Assembly (NCBI GenBank): GCA_017643585.1
Contig: JAEPND010000009.1
Coordinates: 36,555 to 100,554, forward strand
DNA from: Maricaulis sp.
Lineage (GTDB): Bacteria > Pseudomonadota > Alphaproteobacteria > Caulobacterales > Maricaulaceae
DNA length: 64,000 bases
Reading direction: 5' to 3'
Positions 28,860-39,252 of this stretch are shown here, piece by piece (within the stretch, counting starts at the first letter, position 1; every line of letters begins with the position of its first letter). The notes under the pieces were generated by a model, which was not told the DNA's origin, did not search any database, and was given only the letters and a program-made list of their open reading frames with translations. A program made the translations under genes and the position numbers.

Positions 28860-29333
28860 ATGGATTCGATTGTTTCACTGCTTGAGAAGCTGAACCTGTG
28901 GGCCTGGTGGGCAATTGCCGGCGTGCTCCTGATCGCAGAGCTGCTGACGGGCACGACTTACCTCCTCTGGCCGGCTGCGGCAGCTTTCCTGACCGGTTTC
29001 ATCGCGCTGGAATTTGTCGGTGCTGACTGGACCATCCAGCTGACCTTCTTTGCCTTCTCCTCGATCGCATTGATCTGGGCGGGCGATCGCTGGGTGCGTC
29101 CGCGCCTCAAGGCAGGTGCCAGCACCGGTCTCAATGACCGTTCCCAGCGCATGATTGGCCAGCGCGTTATTGCCGTGAGTGATTTTGCAGCGGCGCGCGG
29201 CCGGGTGAAATTCGGCGACACCGAATGGGCCGCAGAGATGATCGATGTCAGCGATCCGGCGTCCGGTACCACGCTCTATGTGCACGAGGTCAATGGCGTG
29301 ATCCTGCGCGTTTCTGACCAGCCTGTGCAGTGA
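28860..29333 (+). CDS. nfeD: NfeD family membrane protein
   Basis: 157 residues, short NfeD1b type without the ClpP-like protease part. Membrane helices at about 15-35 and 45-85 (WWAIAGVLLIAELLTG, LLWPAAAAFLTGFIALE) are followed by an OB-fold domain with SQRMIGQRVIAVSDFAAARGRVKFGDTEW. It is the obligate partner of the preceding SPFH protein, with a ribosome site AGGAGG before the ATG. Confidence 0.92.
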   Translation: MDSIVSLLEKLNLWAWWAIAGVLLIAELLTGTTYLLWPAAAAFLTGFIALEFVGADWTIQLTFFAFSSIALIWAGDRWVRPRLKAGASTGLNDRSQRMIGQRVIAVSDFAAARGRVKFGDTEWAAEMIDVSDPASGTTLYVHEVNGVILRVSDQPVQ

Positions 29334-29445
29334 GTCATACCATATACGCGGAACCGATAAAATTTTAGCTTTCCCGGGCAGGGTCTGGAAGGATTCTGTC
29401 CTTATACCCGCGCTCAGTTGAGTTTAATTCCTCGGGTGAGTGACA

Positions 29446-29787
29446 ATGAAAGCAAAAATCTTCTCCGTAATCGCTGCCGCTGGCATGTCTGTTTCTCTGA
29501 TCGGTGCTCCGGCCATCGCGCTGACCACAACCGATCGTGCTGCGGTTGAGCGCAGTGCTCCTGAATACCCGCGTGGTGCCGAGCGCCGCGGTATCGAGGG
29601 TTCCGTCACGGTTTCCTATGCGATTGACGCTGATGGCAGCGTTGTTGATGCCCAGATCGTGGAATCCACGCCGGCCGGCGTCTTCGACCGTGCCGCGCTG
29701 GCTGCAATCGAGACCTGGCGCTACGAAGCCAGTGAGGCCCGCACCGAGGGTCACACCTATTCCCTAGACTTCCGTCTCGGCCAGTAA
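29446..29787 (+). CDS. Stand-alone periplasmic TonB C-terminal domain protein
   Basis: 113 residues from ATG 29446 behind GGGTGAG. A signal peptide (MKAKIFSVIAAAGMSVSLIG...) leads directly into a TonB/TolA C-terminal domain: APEYPRGAERRGIEGSVTVSY, VDAQIVESTPAGVFDRAALAA and WRYEA. No proline-rich spacer and no cytoplasmic anchor exist, so it cannot transmit ExbB/ExbD energy in the classical manner. It may bind TonB boxes, peptidoglycan or a partner in the periplasm. It ends in its own terminator. Confidence 0.88.
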   Translation: MKAKIFSVIAAAGMSVSLIGAPAIALTTTDRAAVERSAPEYPRGAERRGIEGSVTVSYAIDADGSVVDAQIVESTPAGVFDRAALAAIETWRYEASEARTEGHTYSLDFRLGQ

Positions 29788-29807
29788 GCCTGGACAATTC
29801 CTCTCGG

Positions 29808-29839
29808 AAAAGCCGGTCCCTCGCGGGGCCGGCTTTTTT
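29808..29839 (+). terminator. Rho-independent terminator of the TonB-domain gene
   Basis: AAAGCCGGTCCC and GGGGCCGGCTTT form a 12-base-pair stem with one G-T pair around TCGC, followed by more T residues. It lies about 20 bases after the stop. Confidence 0.92.
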
Positions 29840-29930
29840 ATGCCTTGGGGGCGGGTGTGGCTGCATTAAGTTTTGGTAAACCGACGCGACTGAGATTGCG
29901 TCTTTTTTCTATCCGGACTCGGGGACTTTC

Positions 29931-32900
29931 TTGTCTGATAAGCAAACCGACCTTGAAGAAGCACGTCTAGCTGCCCTGTATGCGTTGGGCCTGCTGGATA
30001 CCGAAGCTGAGGACGGTTTCGACACACTCACCGACCTTGCGGTTGGGCTGACCGGCACGCGTATGTGTGCCGTCTCGCTGGTTGATCGGGACAGGCAGTG
30101 GTTCAAGTCGAACATCAATATTCCGGCCGACGAGACGCCGCGCGATGTCGCTTTCTGTCATCATGCGATTCAGGGTGATGAAATTTTCTACGTCCCCAAC
30201 GCGCTGGAGGATGACAGGTTCCGTGACAATCCGCTGGTGACCGGCGAGCCGCATATTCGCGGCTATGCGGGTGTTCCGATCCGCGAGTTCGGTGGACACA
30301 AGATCGGAACCCTGTGCGTTATTCATGACGAGCCAATCGATCTTTCGGTAAATGATTTTGAACGCCTGACGGCCCTGGCACGCCTCGTTGAGGAGCGTAT
30401 TGCCGAGCGCGCGCGGACTCGAGCTGCCGTCGCGTCGACCCGGCAATTGGCAGCTATCGCCCAGGTGCAGACCCAGTACATCGCCAATCTGGCAGATTCC
30501 AACATCGCTTTCGGTCAATTGCTCAGCGCCGCTCTGGAGCTTACCGGTGGCGAGTATGGTTTCATCGGTGAAATCCTCACCGACGAGAGCGGTCGTTTCC
30601 TCAAGACGCATGCGATTACCGACATTTCCTGGGACGAGGAAACGCGTCAGTTCTATGAGACCCACTCCAAGGCGGGTTTTGAGTTCCGAAATCTCGACAC
30701 TCTGTTTGGCTATACGATCAGGACCGGCGATGCGCTGATCACCAATAACCCATCAGAGCACGGAGAATCGGGAGGGCTACCGGAAGGACACCCGCCCCTA
30801 AAGGCCTATATGGGCATCCCGCTTTTCAGTCGGGGCGAGTTTGTGGCCATGATCGGGATTGCCAATCGCCCCGGTGGGTTTGACCCGGCGATCAGACAGG
30901 CGATCGAACCCCTGCTGGTGACAATTTCCAATCTCGTCAGTGCCCACCGCATGGAGCGCGCACGCGAGCAGGCGATTGCTGATCTCAACGACAGCCAGCG
31001 TCGCTACGATCTCGCTGTACAGGGCAGTGCATCGGGTGTCTGGGAGCTCGATGTGCGTCAGAATGCGGCATTCCTGTCGGAACGCTTGCTGGACATTGTC
31101 GGTCGGCCCGAAACAATGTCGCAGATGGGAAGCGGTCCGATCGACAACAGCGCCGAAGTGCTCCTCGGATTTGTTCACCCGGAAGATCGAGAGCGCGTCG
31201 AGACTGCCCTGAACGCACACTTGTTCAAGAAACAACCCTATCAACAGGAATACCGGCTGCGTAAGCCTGATGGCAGCTTCATAATTGTTCGTTCGCGCGG
31301 GCAGGCCGAATGGGATTTCGAGGGCAAGCCGGTCCGCATGGCCGGCTCCATCGAGGACATTACAGCCAGTGTCGAGCTTGAGAAGGAGAAACGACGGGCC
31401 ACAGAACGTCTCTTGGTGGTGACTGAACTTGGCGGAATTGGAAGCTGGGAGGTCGATATGGCCACCGGCCAACCGATCTGGGACGAGATTACCTGCAGGA
31501 TCCATGAAGTGCCGGCCGATTTCGAGCCTGCAATGGACGAGGCCATCAATTTTTACGCCCCGGAAGCGCGGCCGGTTATGACAGACGCGGTTCAGCGCGG
31601 AATCCAGGAGGGTGAACCCTGGGATCTGGAGCTGCCGTTTATTACGGCCAAGGGAAACAGAATTTGGGTGCGTGCCGTTGGGCGGGCCCTGTTTGAGAAT
31701 GGCGAGGTCAGCAAGCTGATCGGCTCCTTCCAGGACGTAACTGAACGTCGAGCCCGCGAAGAAGAGGTGCGTACGCTTTCCGGGCGCCTGGGCTTGGCTT
31801 TGCAAGTGGGCAAGATCGGCGTGTTCGAGATGAATCTCGATGATGGGTCTACCTGGTGGGACAAGGGATCCCACACCATGTTCGGCGTCGATCCCGAAGC
31901 AGCAGAAGATCCGTTCAAGATTTGGGAAAAGCGCATCCACCCGGACGATGAACCGGAGTTGCGCGAAAAGCTGGAAGCGGCTCTGCGCGAGGGTGCGGAG
32001 TATGATGCGGAGTACCGCATTGTGTTGGATGATGGCCGCGTGCGCCATATCCGCTCACAGGCACTGCTGCGCGAAGGCCTCTACGGTGAAAAAGTGTTCA
32101 GCGGGATCAATTTCGACCTGACGTCTGAGGTGCGTGCCCGCGAGGAAATCGAGCGTCGCCGCAAGGAGGCTGAAGAAGCCAACCTGGCAAAGTCCCAATT
32201 CCTTGCGAATATGAGTCACGAGATCAGAACGCCGCTGAATGGCGTGCTCGGCATGACGCAGCTATTGCGCCTGACTGATCTCACCGACAAACAGGCGGGT
32301 TTCGTCAATACGCTTGAGAATTCAGGTCGGGCCCTGCGCGACCTGATCGAGGATATCCTCGATATCTCCAAGATCGAGGCGGGCGCGGTCGATCTGTCGA
32401 ATGAGCCGTTCGACGTTGCGCAAACATCGCGTTCGGTCATTGACATGGTGGCGGGCATGGCCGCCGAAAAATCTCTCGACTTGTCGATCGAAATCGACCC
32501 GAAGATCCCGCGGAAGGTCCTCGGCGACCAGAAGCGTATCCGACAGGTTCTCATCAATCTTCTGGGCAATGCGGTGAAATTCACACCGAGCGGCTCTGTC
32601 AGTCTTGAAGTCAGCCAGCTGAAGCCGGATTGGGTTCGCTTCGTCGTTCGGGATACGGGCCCGGGAATACCCGCCGACCAGTGCAGCCATATCTTCGGTC
32701 GCTTCGCGCAGGTCGACGGCAGCGCAACTCGCGAGCATGGCGGAACGGGTCTCGGTCTGGCCATTTGCAGCGAAATCGTCGAGATGGCAGGAGGCGCTAT
32801 CGGTGTGCAGAGCGAGCTCGGCCAAGGTGCGTGTTTCTGGTTCGAAATGCCCCTGGAAAGCGCTGATAGCTGGAATTCCGGCGCTGAAACGAGGGATCTG

Positions 32901-33311
32901 GCTGCCGCCAGCCAGACGGCCCGGATATCGGCATCGGGTCGAATCCTTGTGGCGGATGACGTGGCCACGAACCTAATTGTTGCGACAGCGCTTCTGAAAG
33001 GTGCGGGTTACGAGGTGGAAACCGCCAGTAACGGCCAGGAGGCAATCGACGTTCTGGCCAACGGACGCTTTGACGCTGTTCTGATGGATATTCAGATGCC
33101 TGTTCTTTCCGGCGACGAAGCCATTCGCCAGATCCGTGAGTCCGGGGCCGAGTATGCGAACATTCCAATTTTCGCTGTGACGGCGGATGCGACCCGCGGT
33201 GCGCGCGAGAAATATCTCGCTTCCGGGGCCAATGGTTATCTCGCCAAGCCGCTCGATCTGGCCGAAGTCCTGGCTGTGCTGCAGCCCAGCGGCGAAGAGG
33301 CTAACGGCTAG
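29931..33311 (+). CDS. Cytosolic hybrid sensor histidine kinase (GAF-GAF-PAS-PAS-PAS-HisKA-HATPase-REC)
   Basis: 1126 residues from TTG 29931, behind GGGGACTTTC. No membrane helix is present. In order: a GAF domain (about 25-165), a second GAF (about 190-345), three PAS/PAC units (about 355-480, 490-605, 620-740, each ending in a D-I/V/L-T-x-x motif), a HisKA domain with His763 in [10 protein letters not shown], an ATPase with [17 protein letters not shown] and GGTGLGLAI, and a receiver with Asp1053 in VLMDIQMP. The kinase would phosphorylate its own receiver and pass phosphate through a separate Hpt protein, which is not encoded nearby. The signal is probably intracellular redox, light or a small molecule. 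It converges on rnhA, with the stops overlapping. Confidence 0.93.
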   Translation: MSDKQTDLEEARLAALYALGLLDTEAEDGFDTLTDLAVGLTGTRMCAVSLVDRDRQWFKSNINIPADETPRDVAFCHHAIQGDEIFYVPNALEDDRFRDNPLVTGEPHIRGYAGVPIREFGGHKIGTLCVIHDEPIDLSVNDFERLTALARLVEERIAERARTRAAVASTRQLAAIAQVQTQYIANLADSNIAFGQLLSAALELTGGEYGFIGEILTDESGRFLKTHAITDISWDEETRQFYETHSKAGFEFRNLDTLFGYTIRTGDALITNNPSEHGESGGLPEGHPPLKAYMGIPLFSRGEFVAMIGIANRPGGFDPAIRQAIEPLLVTISNLVSAHRMERAREQAIADLNDSQRRYDLAVQGSASGVWELDVRQNAAFLSERLLDIVGRPETMSQMGSGPIDNSAEVLLGFVHPEDRERVETALNAHLFKKQPYQQEYRLRKPDGSFIIVRSRGQAEWDFEGKPVRMAGSIEDITASVELEKEKRRATERLLVVTELGGIGSWEVDMATGQPIWDEITCRIHEVPADFEPAMDEAINFYAPEARPVMTDAVQRGIQEGEPWDLELPFITAKGNRIWVRAVGRALFENGEVSKLIGSFQDVTERRAREEEVRTLSGRLGLALQVGKIGVFEMNLDDGSTWWDKGSHTMFGVDPEAAEDPFKIWEKRIHPDDEPELREKLEAALREGAEYDAEYRIVLDDGRVRHIRSQALLREGLYGEKVFSGINFDLTSEVRAREEIERRRKEAEEANLAKSQFLANMSHEIRTPLNGVLGMTQLLRLTDLTDKQAGFVNTLENSGRALRDLIEDILDISKIEAGAVDLSNEPFDVAQTSRSVIDMVAGMAAEKSLDLSIEIDPKIPRKVLGDQKRIRQVLINLLGNAVKFTPSGSVSLEVSQLKPDWVRFVVRDTGPGIPADQCSHIFGRFAQVDGSATREHGGTGLGLAICSEIVEMAGGAIGVQSELGQGACFWFEMPLESADSWNSGAETRDLAAASQTARISASGRILVADDVATNLIVATALLKGAGYEVETASNGQEAIDVLANGRFDAVLMDIQMPVLSGDEAIRQIRESGAEYANIPIFAVTADATRGAREKYLASGANGYLAKPLDLAEVLAVLQPSGEEANG

Positions 33312-33745
33312 CCTAGTCCCGCAATACCTTCACGCGCCAGCTCGTCAGCGCGTTCATTGCCCGGATCTCCGGCGTGACCTTTTACCCAGCGCCACTCGAT
33401 CGTGTGCTCACGGGTCAGCGCGTCCAGCTCCTGCCAGAGATCGACATTCTTGACCGGCTTCTTGTCGGCGGTTTTCCAGCCGCGCTTCTTCCAGCCATGG
33501 ATCCATTTGGTGATGCCATCGCGCAGATAGACACTGTCCGTGATCAGAACGACGGTGCGACCCGGCTTCTTCAGCGCCTTCAACGCCTCGATTGCGGCCT
33601 GCATTTCCATGCGGTTATTCGTCGTGTCGCGCTCGCCACCATGCAATTCCTTGCGATGGCCATTCCATTCCAGGATCGCGCCCCAGCCGCCCGGCCCGGG
33701 ATTTCCCGAACAGGCGCCGTCAGTGTGAATTGTGATGGTGCTCAC
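33308..33745 (-). CDS. rnhA: Ribonuclease HI
   Basis: 145 residues. The catalytic acidic residues are in [20 protein letters not shown] (Asp9), [14 protein letters not shown] (Glu), VLITDSVY (Asp) and [11 protein letters not shown] (Asp), with the basic [18 protein letters not shown] handle present. It cleaves RNA in RNA-DNA hybrids. Its start overlaps the DUF1801 stop (ATGA) in a tight operon with ispH. A second RNase H (rnhB) lies at 60805-61416. Confidence 0.97.
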   Translation of the reverse strand: MSTITIHTDGACSGNPGPGGWGAILEWNGHRKELHGGERDTTNNRMEMQAAIEALKALKKPGRTVVLITDSVYLRDGITKWIHGWKKRGWKTADKKPVKNVDLWQELDALTREHTIEWRWVKGHAGDPGNERADELAREGIAGLG

Positions 33746-34161
33746 AGCGGATATTTCTTTTCCATATCGTCCAGCCCGGCGCGGATGAGTTCTTCAAGAA
33801 CATCCATGTCCACATCCGCCAGCTCGTTGAGATAAAGGCAGGATTTCCCGAGCTTGTGTTTGCCCAGCCGTTCCAGGATGGGATCGAAATTGGTGTAGCC
33901 GGGCATGATGTAACAGACCAGGTTCGCTTTGCGCGGAGAAAATCCCGTGCGCATGAATTCATGCCATTTCTTGTCGGCGGTCTGATATTTGTAGGTGCCG
34001 AAACCGATGATGGACGCACCCCACATCATGGCTTCCCAACCAGTGATTTTTTCCATCAGTGCCAACAGGGTCAGCGCGTCATCACGGCGTGTCGGATGCT
34101 CCACGCTGGCGATGAAGTCGCGCGGCGCTATCTGGGTCGGCTGGGTCTTGTTCTCAGGCAT
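33742..34161 (-). CDS. DUF1801 family protein
   Basis: 139 residues, cytosolic. The family features are [35 protein letters not shown] and [15 protein letters not shown], a YdhG-like fold. Function is not established for the family. It overlaps ispH upstream by eight bases and rnhA downstream by four, so the three are translated from one message. Confidence 0.88.
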   Translation of the reverse strand: MPENKTQPTQIAPRDFIASVEHPTRRDDALTLLALMEKITGWEAMMWGASIIGFGTYKYQTADKKWHEFMRTGFSPRKANLVCYIMPGYTNFDPILERLGKHKLGKSCLYLNELADVDMDVLEELIRAGLDDMEKKYPL

Positions 34162-35119
34162 TATCGGCCTCCTGTGCCAATACGCGTGGCAGTTTGAACT
34201 CGACGTTCTCGCGGGTCACAACCAACTCCTCGAGGGAGACATCAAACCGTTCCCTGAAAGCCGTGATCAGGCCCTGGACCAGCTCCTCCGGTGCAGAAGC
34301 GCCAGCGGTGATGCCCACGGTGCGGATTTCGCCCAGCGTGTCCCAGTCGACATCATTGGCGGATGCGACCAGTTCCGCGCTCTTGACGCCGGCACGTTCG
34401 GCGACTTCCACCAGGCGGACCGAGTTGGAAGAATTCGGGGCCCCGATCACAAAGACCTTGTCACAACGGTCGGCCATCTCCTTGACCGCGCTCTGGCGGT
34501 TCGTGGTGGCGTAACAGATGTCTTCCTTGTGCGGGGCGGCAATCGCCGGAAAACGCGCCTGCAGCCGGTCAACAATCGCGGAGGTGTCATCGACGGAGAG
34601 TGTGGTCTGAGTCACGAAGGCCAGCTTGGCCGGGTCGCGTGGTTCGAGGCGATCAACGTCCTCGACCGTCTCGACCAGTGTGATCGCCCCGTCGGGCAAT
34701 TGCCCCATTGTACCGATGACTTCCGGATGGCCGACATGGCCGATCAGCAGGATGTCGTGACCATTGTTGAAGTGGCGCTGGGCCTCGACATGGACCTTGG
34801 AGACCAGCGGACATGTGGCATCGACATAGATCATGTCACGGCGGGCGGCTTCCGCCGGTACGCTTTTGGGAACGCCGTGGGCGGAGAAGACGACCGGACG
34901 GTCATCAGGACACTGGTCCAGCTCCTCCACGAAAATGGCGCCCATGCCTTCCAGGCGCTCCACGACATGGCGGTTGTGCACGATTTCATGGCGCACATAG
35001 ACAGGGGCCCCGAATTTATCCAGGGCACCTTCAACAATCTGGATGGCGCGGTCTACGCCGGCGCAAAACCCGCGTGGAGCGGCCAGTAGAACGGTGAGAG
35101 GCTGTCGCGTCGCACTCAT
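34154..35119 (-). CDS. ispH: 4-hydroxy-3-methylbut-2-enyl diphosphate reductase
   Basis: 321 residues. Three cysteines for the iron-sulfur cluster are visible: [25 protein letters not shown] and [25 protein letters not shown] is the conserved substrate-binding region. It carries out the last step of the non-mevalonate isoprenoid pathway, giving IPP and DMAPP, and thus feeds the UbiA and CtaB prenyl donors. An AAGGAG site lies 11 bases upstream of its start. It leads the ispH-DUF1801-rnhA operon. Confidence 0.97.
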   Translation of the reverse strand: MSATRQPLTVLLAAPRGFCAGVDRAIQIVEGALDKFGAPVYVRHEIVHNRHVVERLEGMGAIFVEELDQCPDDRPVVFSAHGVPKSVPAEAARRDMIYVDATCPLVSKVHVEAQRHFNNGHDILLIGHVGHPEVIGTMGQLPDGAITLVETVEDVDRLEPRDPAKLAFVTQTTLSVDDTSAIVDRLQARFPAIAAPHKEDICYATTNRQSAVKEMADRCDKVFVIGAPNSSNSVRLVEVAERAGVKSAELVASANDVDWDTLGEIRTVGITAGASAPEELVQGLITAFRERFDVSLEELVVTRENVEFKLPRVLAQEADNA

Positions 35120-35241
35120 GAAATCGCATTCTCCTTCAGTGATGCCGTTGCGGACTTGCGCTGCGCATCGTATGACCGTCCTAACAATTCGGCTGCGTGC
35201 TATCCAGTGCCAGTCACTCTAGTGAAGTCAGGTGTCGCACA

Positions 35242-35802
35242 ATGCGTTCTTTTGCCCTTGTTGCCGCGGTTGGATCTCTTCTTGCCGGTTGTTCCACAGT
35301 CGAGAACATCCTGGAAACCGGTGAGCCCAATATTGGTCCGTGCCCCACGGCATTCGCCCTGCATGACGCTCACCGTTATGTGGAGCTCGAAGGCGACATC
35401 GTCTACGAAAATGTTGGCTTTACCGGTGAAATTCTCGCCGTGCGGTCCCTGTGCAGCTATTATGGCGACCGTCCGATCCTGGCCAATCTGGAGATTGATC
35501 TGGGCTTCGGCCGCGGCCCGGCAGCGTCCGGCTCTGAAAATACCTATGATTATTTTGTCGCCGTCACCCGGCGCGATATGGGCATGATCGAGAAAGAGGT
35601 TTTCCCGATCCGTGTCCGCTTTGGTTCCGGTGAAGACCGCGTATTCCGTACCGAGCGCGTCGAAGCGATTTCCATTCCGCGCGCGACACCGACCACGTCC
35701 GGCGGCAATTTCGAAATCCTCGTGGGCTTCGAACTGACCGACGAGCAGATCGCTTTCAATCGCAGTGGACGGCGTTTCCGCGTCGCTGCTGGCCAGGACT
35801 AG
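35242..35802 (+). CDS. Conserved lipoprotein of unknown function
   Basis: 186 residues from ATG 35242 (MRSFALVAAVGSLLAGC), with AGGTG upstream and a clear lipobox LAGC. The mature part is beta-rich (VELEGDIVYENVGFTGEILA, LANLEIDLGFGRG, NFEILVGFELT) with two cysteines near the N-terminus of the domain (GPCPTAF and RSLCSYY). No recognised motif is present. It lies five bases upstream of argS and is probably cotranscribed with it; a functional link is doubtful. Confidence 0.82.
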   Translation: MRSFALVAAVGSLLAGCSTVENILETGEPNIGPCPTAFALHDAHRYVELEGDIVYENVGFTGEILAVRSLCSYYGDRPILANLEIDLGFGRGPAASGSENTYDYFVAVTRRDMGMIEKEVFPIRVRFGSGEDRVFRTERVEAISIPRATPTTSGGNFEILVGFELTDEQIAFNRSGRRFRVAAGQD

Positions 35803-35807
35803 AATTC

Positions 35808-37574
35808 ATGCCTTCAATTGCTGATCAGCTCGGCGCGGCGCTGGGCGACGCGTTCGCTTCTCTTGAGCTTCCGCGGGAGCTGGGCCGTGTGAGCCCGTCC
35901 AAGCAGAACCCGGAAGTCTTCCCCTATCAGTGCAATGGCGCCATGCCGGCCGCCAAACAGGCCAAGAAGAACCCCCGCGAGATCGCCCAGGGCGTTGTTG
36001 ACGCGCTGGCCGGCAATGCGTTGATCGAGAAGGTCGAGATTGCCGGGCCGGGTTTCCTGAACCTGCGCCCGTCCTCGGATGCCATCACGGCACGTGCGGC
36101 TGAAATCGCCGCTGACGAGCGTGCCGGCGCGGTGAAAACCGAAACGCCACGCAAGGTGATGATCGATTTCGGCGGCCCCAACGTCGCCAAGCCGATGCAT
36201 GTCGGCCATCTGCGGTCTTCCGTGCTGGGTGACAGCCTGCAACGCCTGCTGCGTTTCCGCGGTGATGACGTCGTTTCCGACATCCATCTGGGCGATTGGG
36301 GCCTGCAGATGGGTCATCTGATTACCGAGTTGGCCGAGGAACAGCCGGACCTGGTCTATTTCGATGCGGATGTGACGGAGGGTTATCCGTCCGAGCCACC
36401 GGTGAATATCGAGGATCTCGCGCGGCTCTATCCGCAGGCCTCCAACAAGGCCAAGTCGGATGCGGACCGCCTCGAGGTTTCGCGCGCTGCGACCGCTGAA
36501 CTGCAGGCCGGACGCCCGGGCTATCGCGCATTGCTGCGCCATTTCATCGATGTCTCTGTCGCCGCCCTGAAAAAGGATTTCGGCGATCTCGGTGTGCATT
36601 TCGATCTTTGGAAGGGTGAAAGCGATGTTGATCCGCTGATCCCGGGCCTTGTGCAGGATTTCAAGGATCGCGGCGTGGCCGAGGAGAGCGAGGGCGCCTG
36701 GGTGGTGCGTGTGGCCCGCGAGGGCGACAAGAAGGAGCTGGCGCCGCTCATTCTGGTGACCTCGGGCGGTGCGTCGCTTTACGGCACGACCGACCTGGCC
36801 ACGATCCTGGACCGCAAGAACACGGTGGCGCCGGACCTGACGCTCTACGTCGTTGACCTGGCGCAGTCGGATCATTTCGAGCAGGTTTTCCGGGCCGCCG
36901 CCAAGGCCGGGCTGGCCGCCGAGGGCGCGCTGGAGCACGTGAAATTCGGAACGGTCAACGGCAAGGATGGCAAACGCCTGCGGACCCGTGACGGCGGAAC
37001 ATTCCGTCTTGCCGACCTGATTTCATCCTCTATTGAACGCGCTGGTGAGCGTCTCAAGGAAGCTGGCCTCGCAGCCGATGCGACCGAAGAGGAACGCGCC
37101 AATGTGGCCCGGATGGTGGGCCTGGCCGCGATCAAGTTCGCGGACCTGCAAAACTACCGCACGACCAATTATGTCTTTGACCTGGACCGTTTCACCAGTT
37201 TTGAAGGCAAGACCGGTCCCTACCTGCTCTATGCTGCGGTGCGCGTGAAATCGTTGATGCGCAAGGCTGAACGCGAGGGTGTTGCACCCGGTGCGATCCT
37301 CGTCGGCACCCAGGAAGAGACCGATCTGGTCCTGGCACTCGATGCCTTCGGTGCGGCGCTGGACCAGGCGTGCGAGAACCGGGCGCCGAACGCGATCTGT
37401 GATCACGCCTTCACCCTGGCCCAGGCCTTCTCGAAATTCTATGCCGCCTGTCCGATCCTCGGCGCGGATGAGGATGCCACCAAGGCCTCGCGTCTGGCCC
37501 TGGCCCGGGCAACTCTCAAACAGCTTGAGCTTTGCCTGCACCTGTTGGGCATGGAAGCGCCAGAGCGGATGTAG
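35808..37574 (+). CDS. argS: Arginyl-tRNA synthetase
   Basis: 588 residues. The class I HIGH motif is HVGHLRSS, preceded by VMIDFGGPNVAKPMHVGHLR. The KMSK-like loop is the non-canonical GKDGKRLRTRDGG usual for ArgRS. The N-terminal tRNA-recognition domain (FPYQCNGAMPAAKQAKKNP) and C-terminal DALR anticodon domain (GPYLLYAAVRVKSLMRKA onward) are intact. Confidence 0.98.
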   Translation: MPSIADQLGAALGDAFASLELPRELGRVSPSKQNPEVFPYQCNGAMPAAKQAKKNPREIAQGVVDALAGNALIEKVEIAGPGFLNLRPSSDAITARAAEIAADERAGAVKTETPRKVMIDFGGPNVAKPMHVGHLRSSVLGDSLQRLLRFRGDDVVSDIHLGDWGLQMGHLITELAEEQPDLVYFDADVTEGYPSEPPVNIEDLARLYPQASNKAKSDADRLEVSRAATAELQAGRPGYRALLRHFIDVSVAALKKDFGDLGVHFDLWKGESDVDPLIPGLVQDFKDRGVAEESEGAWVVRVAREGDKKELAPLILVTSGGASLYGTTDLATILDRKNTVAPDLTLYVVDLAQSDHFEQVFRAAAKAGLAAEGALEHVKFGTVNGKDGKRLRTRDGGTFRLADLISSSIERAGERLKEAGLAADATEEERANVARMVGLAAIKFADLQNYRTTNYVFDLDRFTSFEGKTGPYLLYAAVRVKSLMRKAEREGVAPGAILVGTQEETDLVLALDAFGAALDQACENRAPNAICDHAFTLAQAFSKFYAACPILGADEDATKASRLALARATLKQLELCLHLLGMEAPERM

Positions 37575-37600
37575 AAACCGGCGCTATTGCGCGCCGGTTT
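37575..37600. terminator. Bidirectional terminator hairpin between argS and the serine hydrolase gene
   Basis: AAACCGGCGC (37575-37584) pairs with GCGCCGGTTT (37591-37600). It begins at the argS stop and extends over the last codons of the convergent hydrolase gene, so the hairpin is partly coding. Confidence 0.6.
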
Positions 37601-39098
37601 CCAGCTCAGCGATACGGTTGCGAGCGTTCTCGCACCAGCCACAGCCGCCGTCTTCCGGCGCAAGCTCCAGTGATGTGCGGAAGGCTGAGAGGGCGGCCTC
37701 GGTATTGCCGAACGCGGCATGTCCTTCCCCGAGGCTGTCAAACAGATTGCCATCGCCCGGGAAGAGCTTGGTGTTCAACTCGAAGAGGGCAACGGCCCAG
37801 TCACCGCGCTCTTCGCCCAGAAGATGAAGACCGACGCGGTTTAGAATGCGGCGATCTGTAAGCTCTCGCCCGGTAATCCCTTCCAGGTGCGCGGGCGGGT
37901 CGGCGACCCGCTCAACCGGCTGGCTCTGGCTGTACTGATTGATCAGTGTGTAGGGCGATGCGTGTACAGGGCTGACCGCGTAGGTCGGGTCGACCAGCAT
38001 GCGGCGGACGACCGGACCCATGCGGTCCGCCGAGGGGCGGCTTTCATTGGTCCAGTGCATGATCAGGATGTCGTCAGCCGGATAGCGTCGGATGGTAGCG
38101 TTGAAGAGGCCGTTCGAGCCGGCGTGGTTGACGGGTGTGCCTTCGGACCCCGTTTCCACAACCCAGCCATAACCGTAATGATCCGGATCGCCTTCCTCCC
38201 ACGGGACGTGCGGCGCCTGCATCTGGGTTGTGGATTGTGCTGACAGAACAGTACCGTCCTGCAGTACGCGGTGCCATTTGCCCATATCGAGGAGCGTCGT
38301 GTAGAGGCCGCCATTGCCCAGCATGTGCCAGGAGACTTCCTCTTCACGCCAGCGCTCGATGAAGGTGCCGATATCCGCGCGTTCCGGGTCCAGGAAGCCG
38401 TGGAAATACATGTGCGCGAGGTTTTCATCCTCCCAGTCACGCAGGCGATAACCCGTCTGGTCCATGCCCGCCGGGTCCAGCACGGCCTCGATCAGAAAAC
38501 TCTCATAGTCCGTCCCGCTGACGTCCTCGATGATTGCGGCGAGAACCGTATAGCCGGCATTGGAGTATTCCAGCGACGTGCCGGGTTCCCGGCTGAGCGG
38601 GCTGGCGAATAGCGCGGAAAAGAAGTCCTCGCGTGACTTATAGGGGCTGTGATCGCTGCCCTCATACCCGCCAGTATGGTCCGACAGGCCCGAGCTGTGC
38701 GTCAGTAGCTGGTGGATGGTGATGCCGGTCTTGTCCGCCGGCAGGTCGGTGAAATACCGATCCAGCGTGTCGGTGACGCTCAACGCGCCGCGCTCTTGCA
38801 GCACCAGAATGGCCGCCGCGGTGAACTGTTTTGTCAGCGAGCCCATGTCGAACACGCTTTCAGGCGTTGCCGGATACTGGGCGCCACGATTGGCGAGGCC
38901 GTATCCGGTGGAAATCAGTGTCTCCCCACCTATCGTGACCAGCAGGCCACCAGCTGACCCAACCGCCTCTGCCGTGGCGATATAGTCCGCGATGCGTTGC
39001 TGCGTATCCGCGTTGACCGTAACGATCTGGGCGAAGGCCGAGGACGACATAAGCGAGGTGGCTGCCAGAAGACCGGCGGCAAGAGTTTTGAATGACAT
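37584..39098 (-). CDS. Serine beta-lactamase-fold hydrolase with a C-terminal TPR-like tail
   Basis: 504 residues from ATG 39098 (MSFKTLAAGLLAATSLMSSSAFA, a signal peptide). The penicillin-binding-protein fold is marked by the nucleophile motif SLTK in DMGSLTKQFTAA and by YSNAGY. The C-terminal 80 residues have helical repeats (WAVALFELNTKLFPGDGNLF, AFGNTEAALSAFRTSLELAP) resembling one to two tetratricopeptide units, ending in a CGWC pair. It is probably a periplasmic esterase, peptidase or beta-lactamase-like enzyme, not necessarily a resistance gene. Confidence 0.86.
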   Translation of the reverse strand: MSFKTLAAGLLAATSLMSSSAFAQIVTVNADTQQRIADYIATAEAVGSAGGLLVTIGGETLISTGYGLANRGAQYPATPESVFDMGSLTKQFTAAAILVLQERGALSVTDTLDRYFTDLPADKTGITIHQLLTHSSGLSDHTGGYEGSDHSPYKSREDFFSALFASPLSREPGTSLEYSNAGYTVLAAIIEDVSGTDYESFLIEAVLDPAGMDQTGYRLRDWEDENLAHMYFHGFLDPERADIGTFIERWREEEVSWHMLGNGGLYTTLLDMGKWHRVLQDGTVLSAQSTTQMQAPHVPWEEGDPDHYGYGWVVETGSEGTPVNHAGSNGLFNATIRRYPADDILIMHWTNESRPSADRMGPVVRRMLVDPTYAVSPVHASPYTLINQYSQSQPVERVADPPAHLEGITGRELTDRRILNRVGLHLLGEERGDWAVALFELNTKLFPGDGNLFDSLGEGHAAFGNTEAALSAFRTSLELAPEDGGCGWCENARNRIAELETGAQ

Positions 39099-39252
39099 GA
39101 AGTTATCACGAGCTAGTATGCCGGTGAGATGCGGCCAGGTCGGCATTTGGATGCAACCGGGTGTCAGCAGGCTGCAATCCTGGTCCCCCGTTTGGGGGAG
39201 AGGTGTTTGCAAAAACGGGTGTATGCTCGGGCCAGACTTCCGGGAGACAGCC

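Noticed and set aside
27323-28954. Minus-strand open frame of 543 codons opposite the peroxiredoxin and SPFH genes
   Set aside because: The plus-strand genes have clear motifs, ribosome sites and spacing; the antisense product has none.
37584-39098. Calling the SLTK hydrolase an antibiotic resistance beta-lactamase
   Set aside because: The fold is shared by esterases and peptidases; the KTG-type third motif of true class C enzymes is not evident and the tail is atypical.
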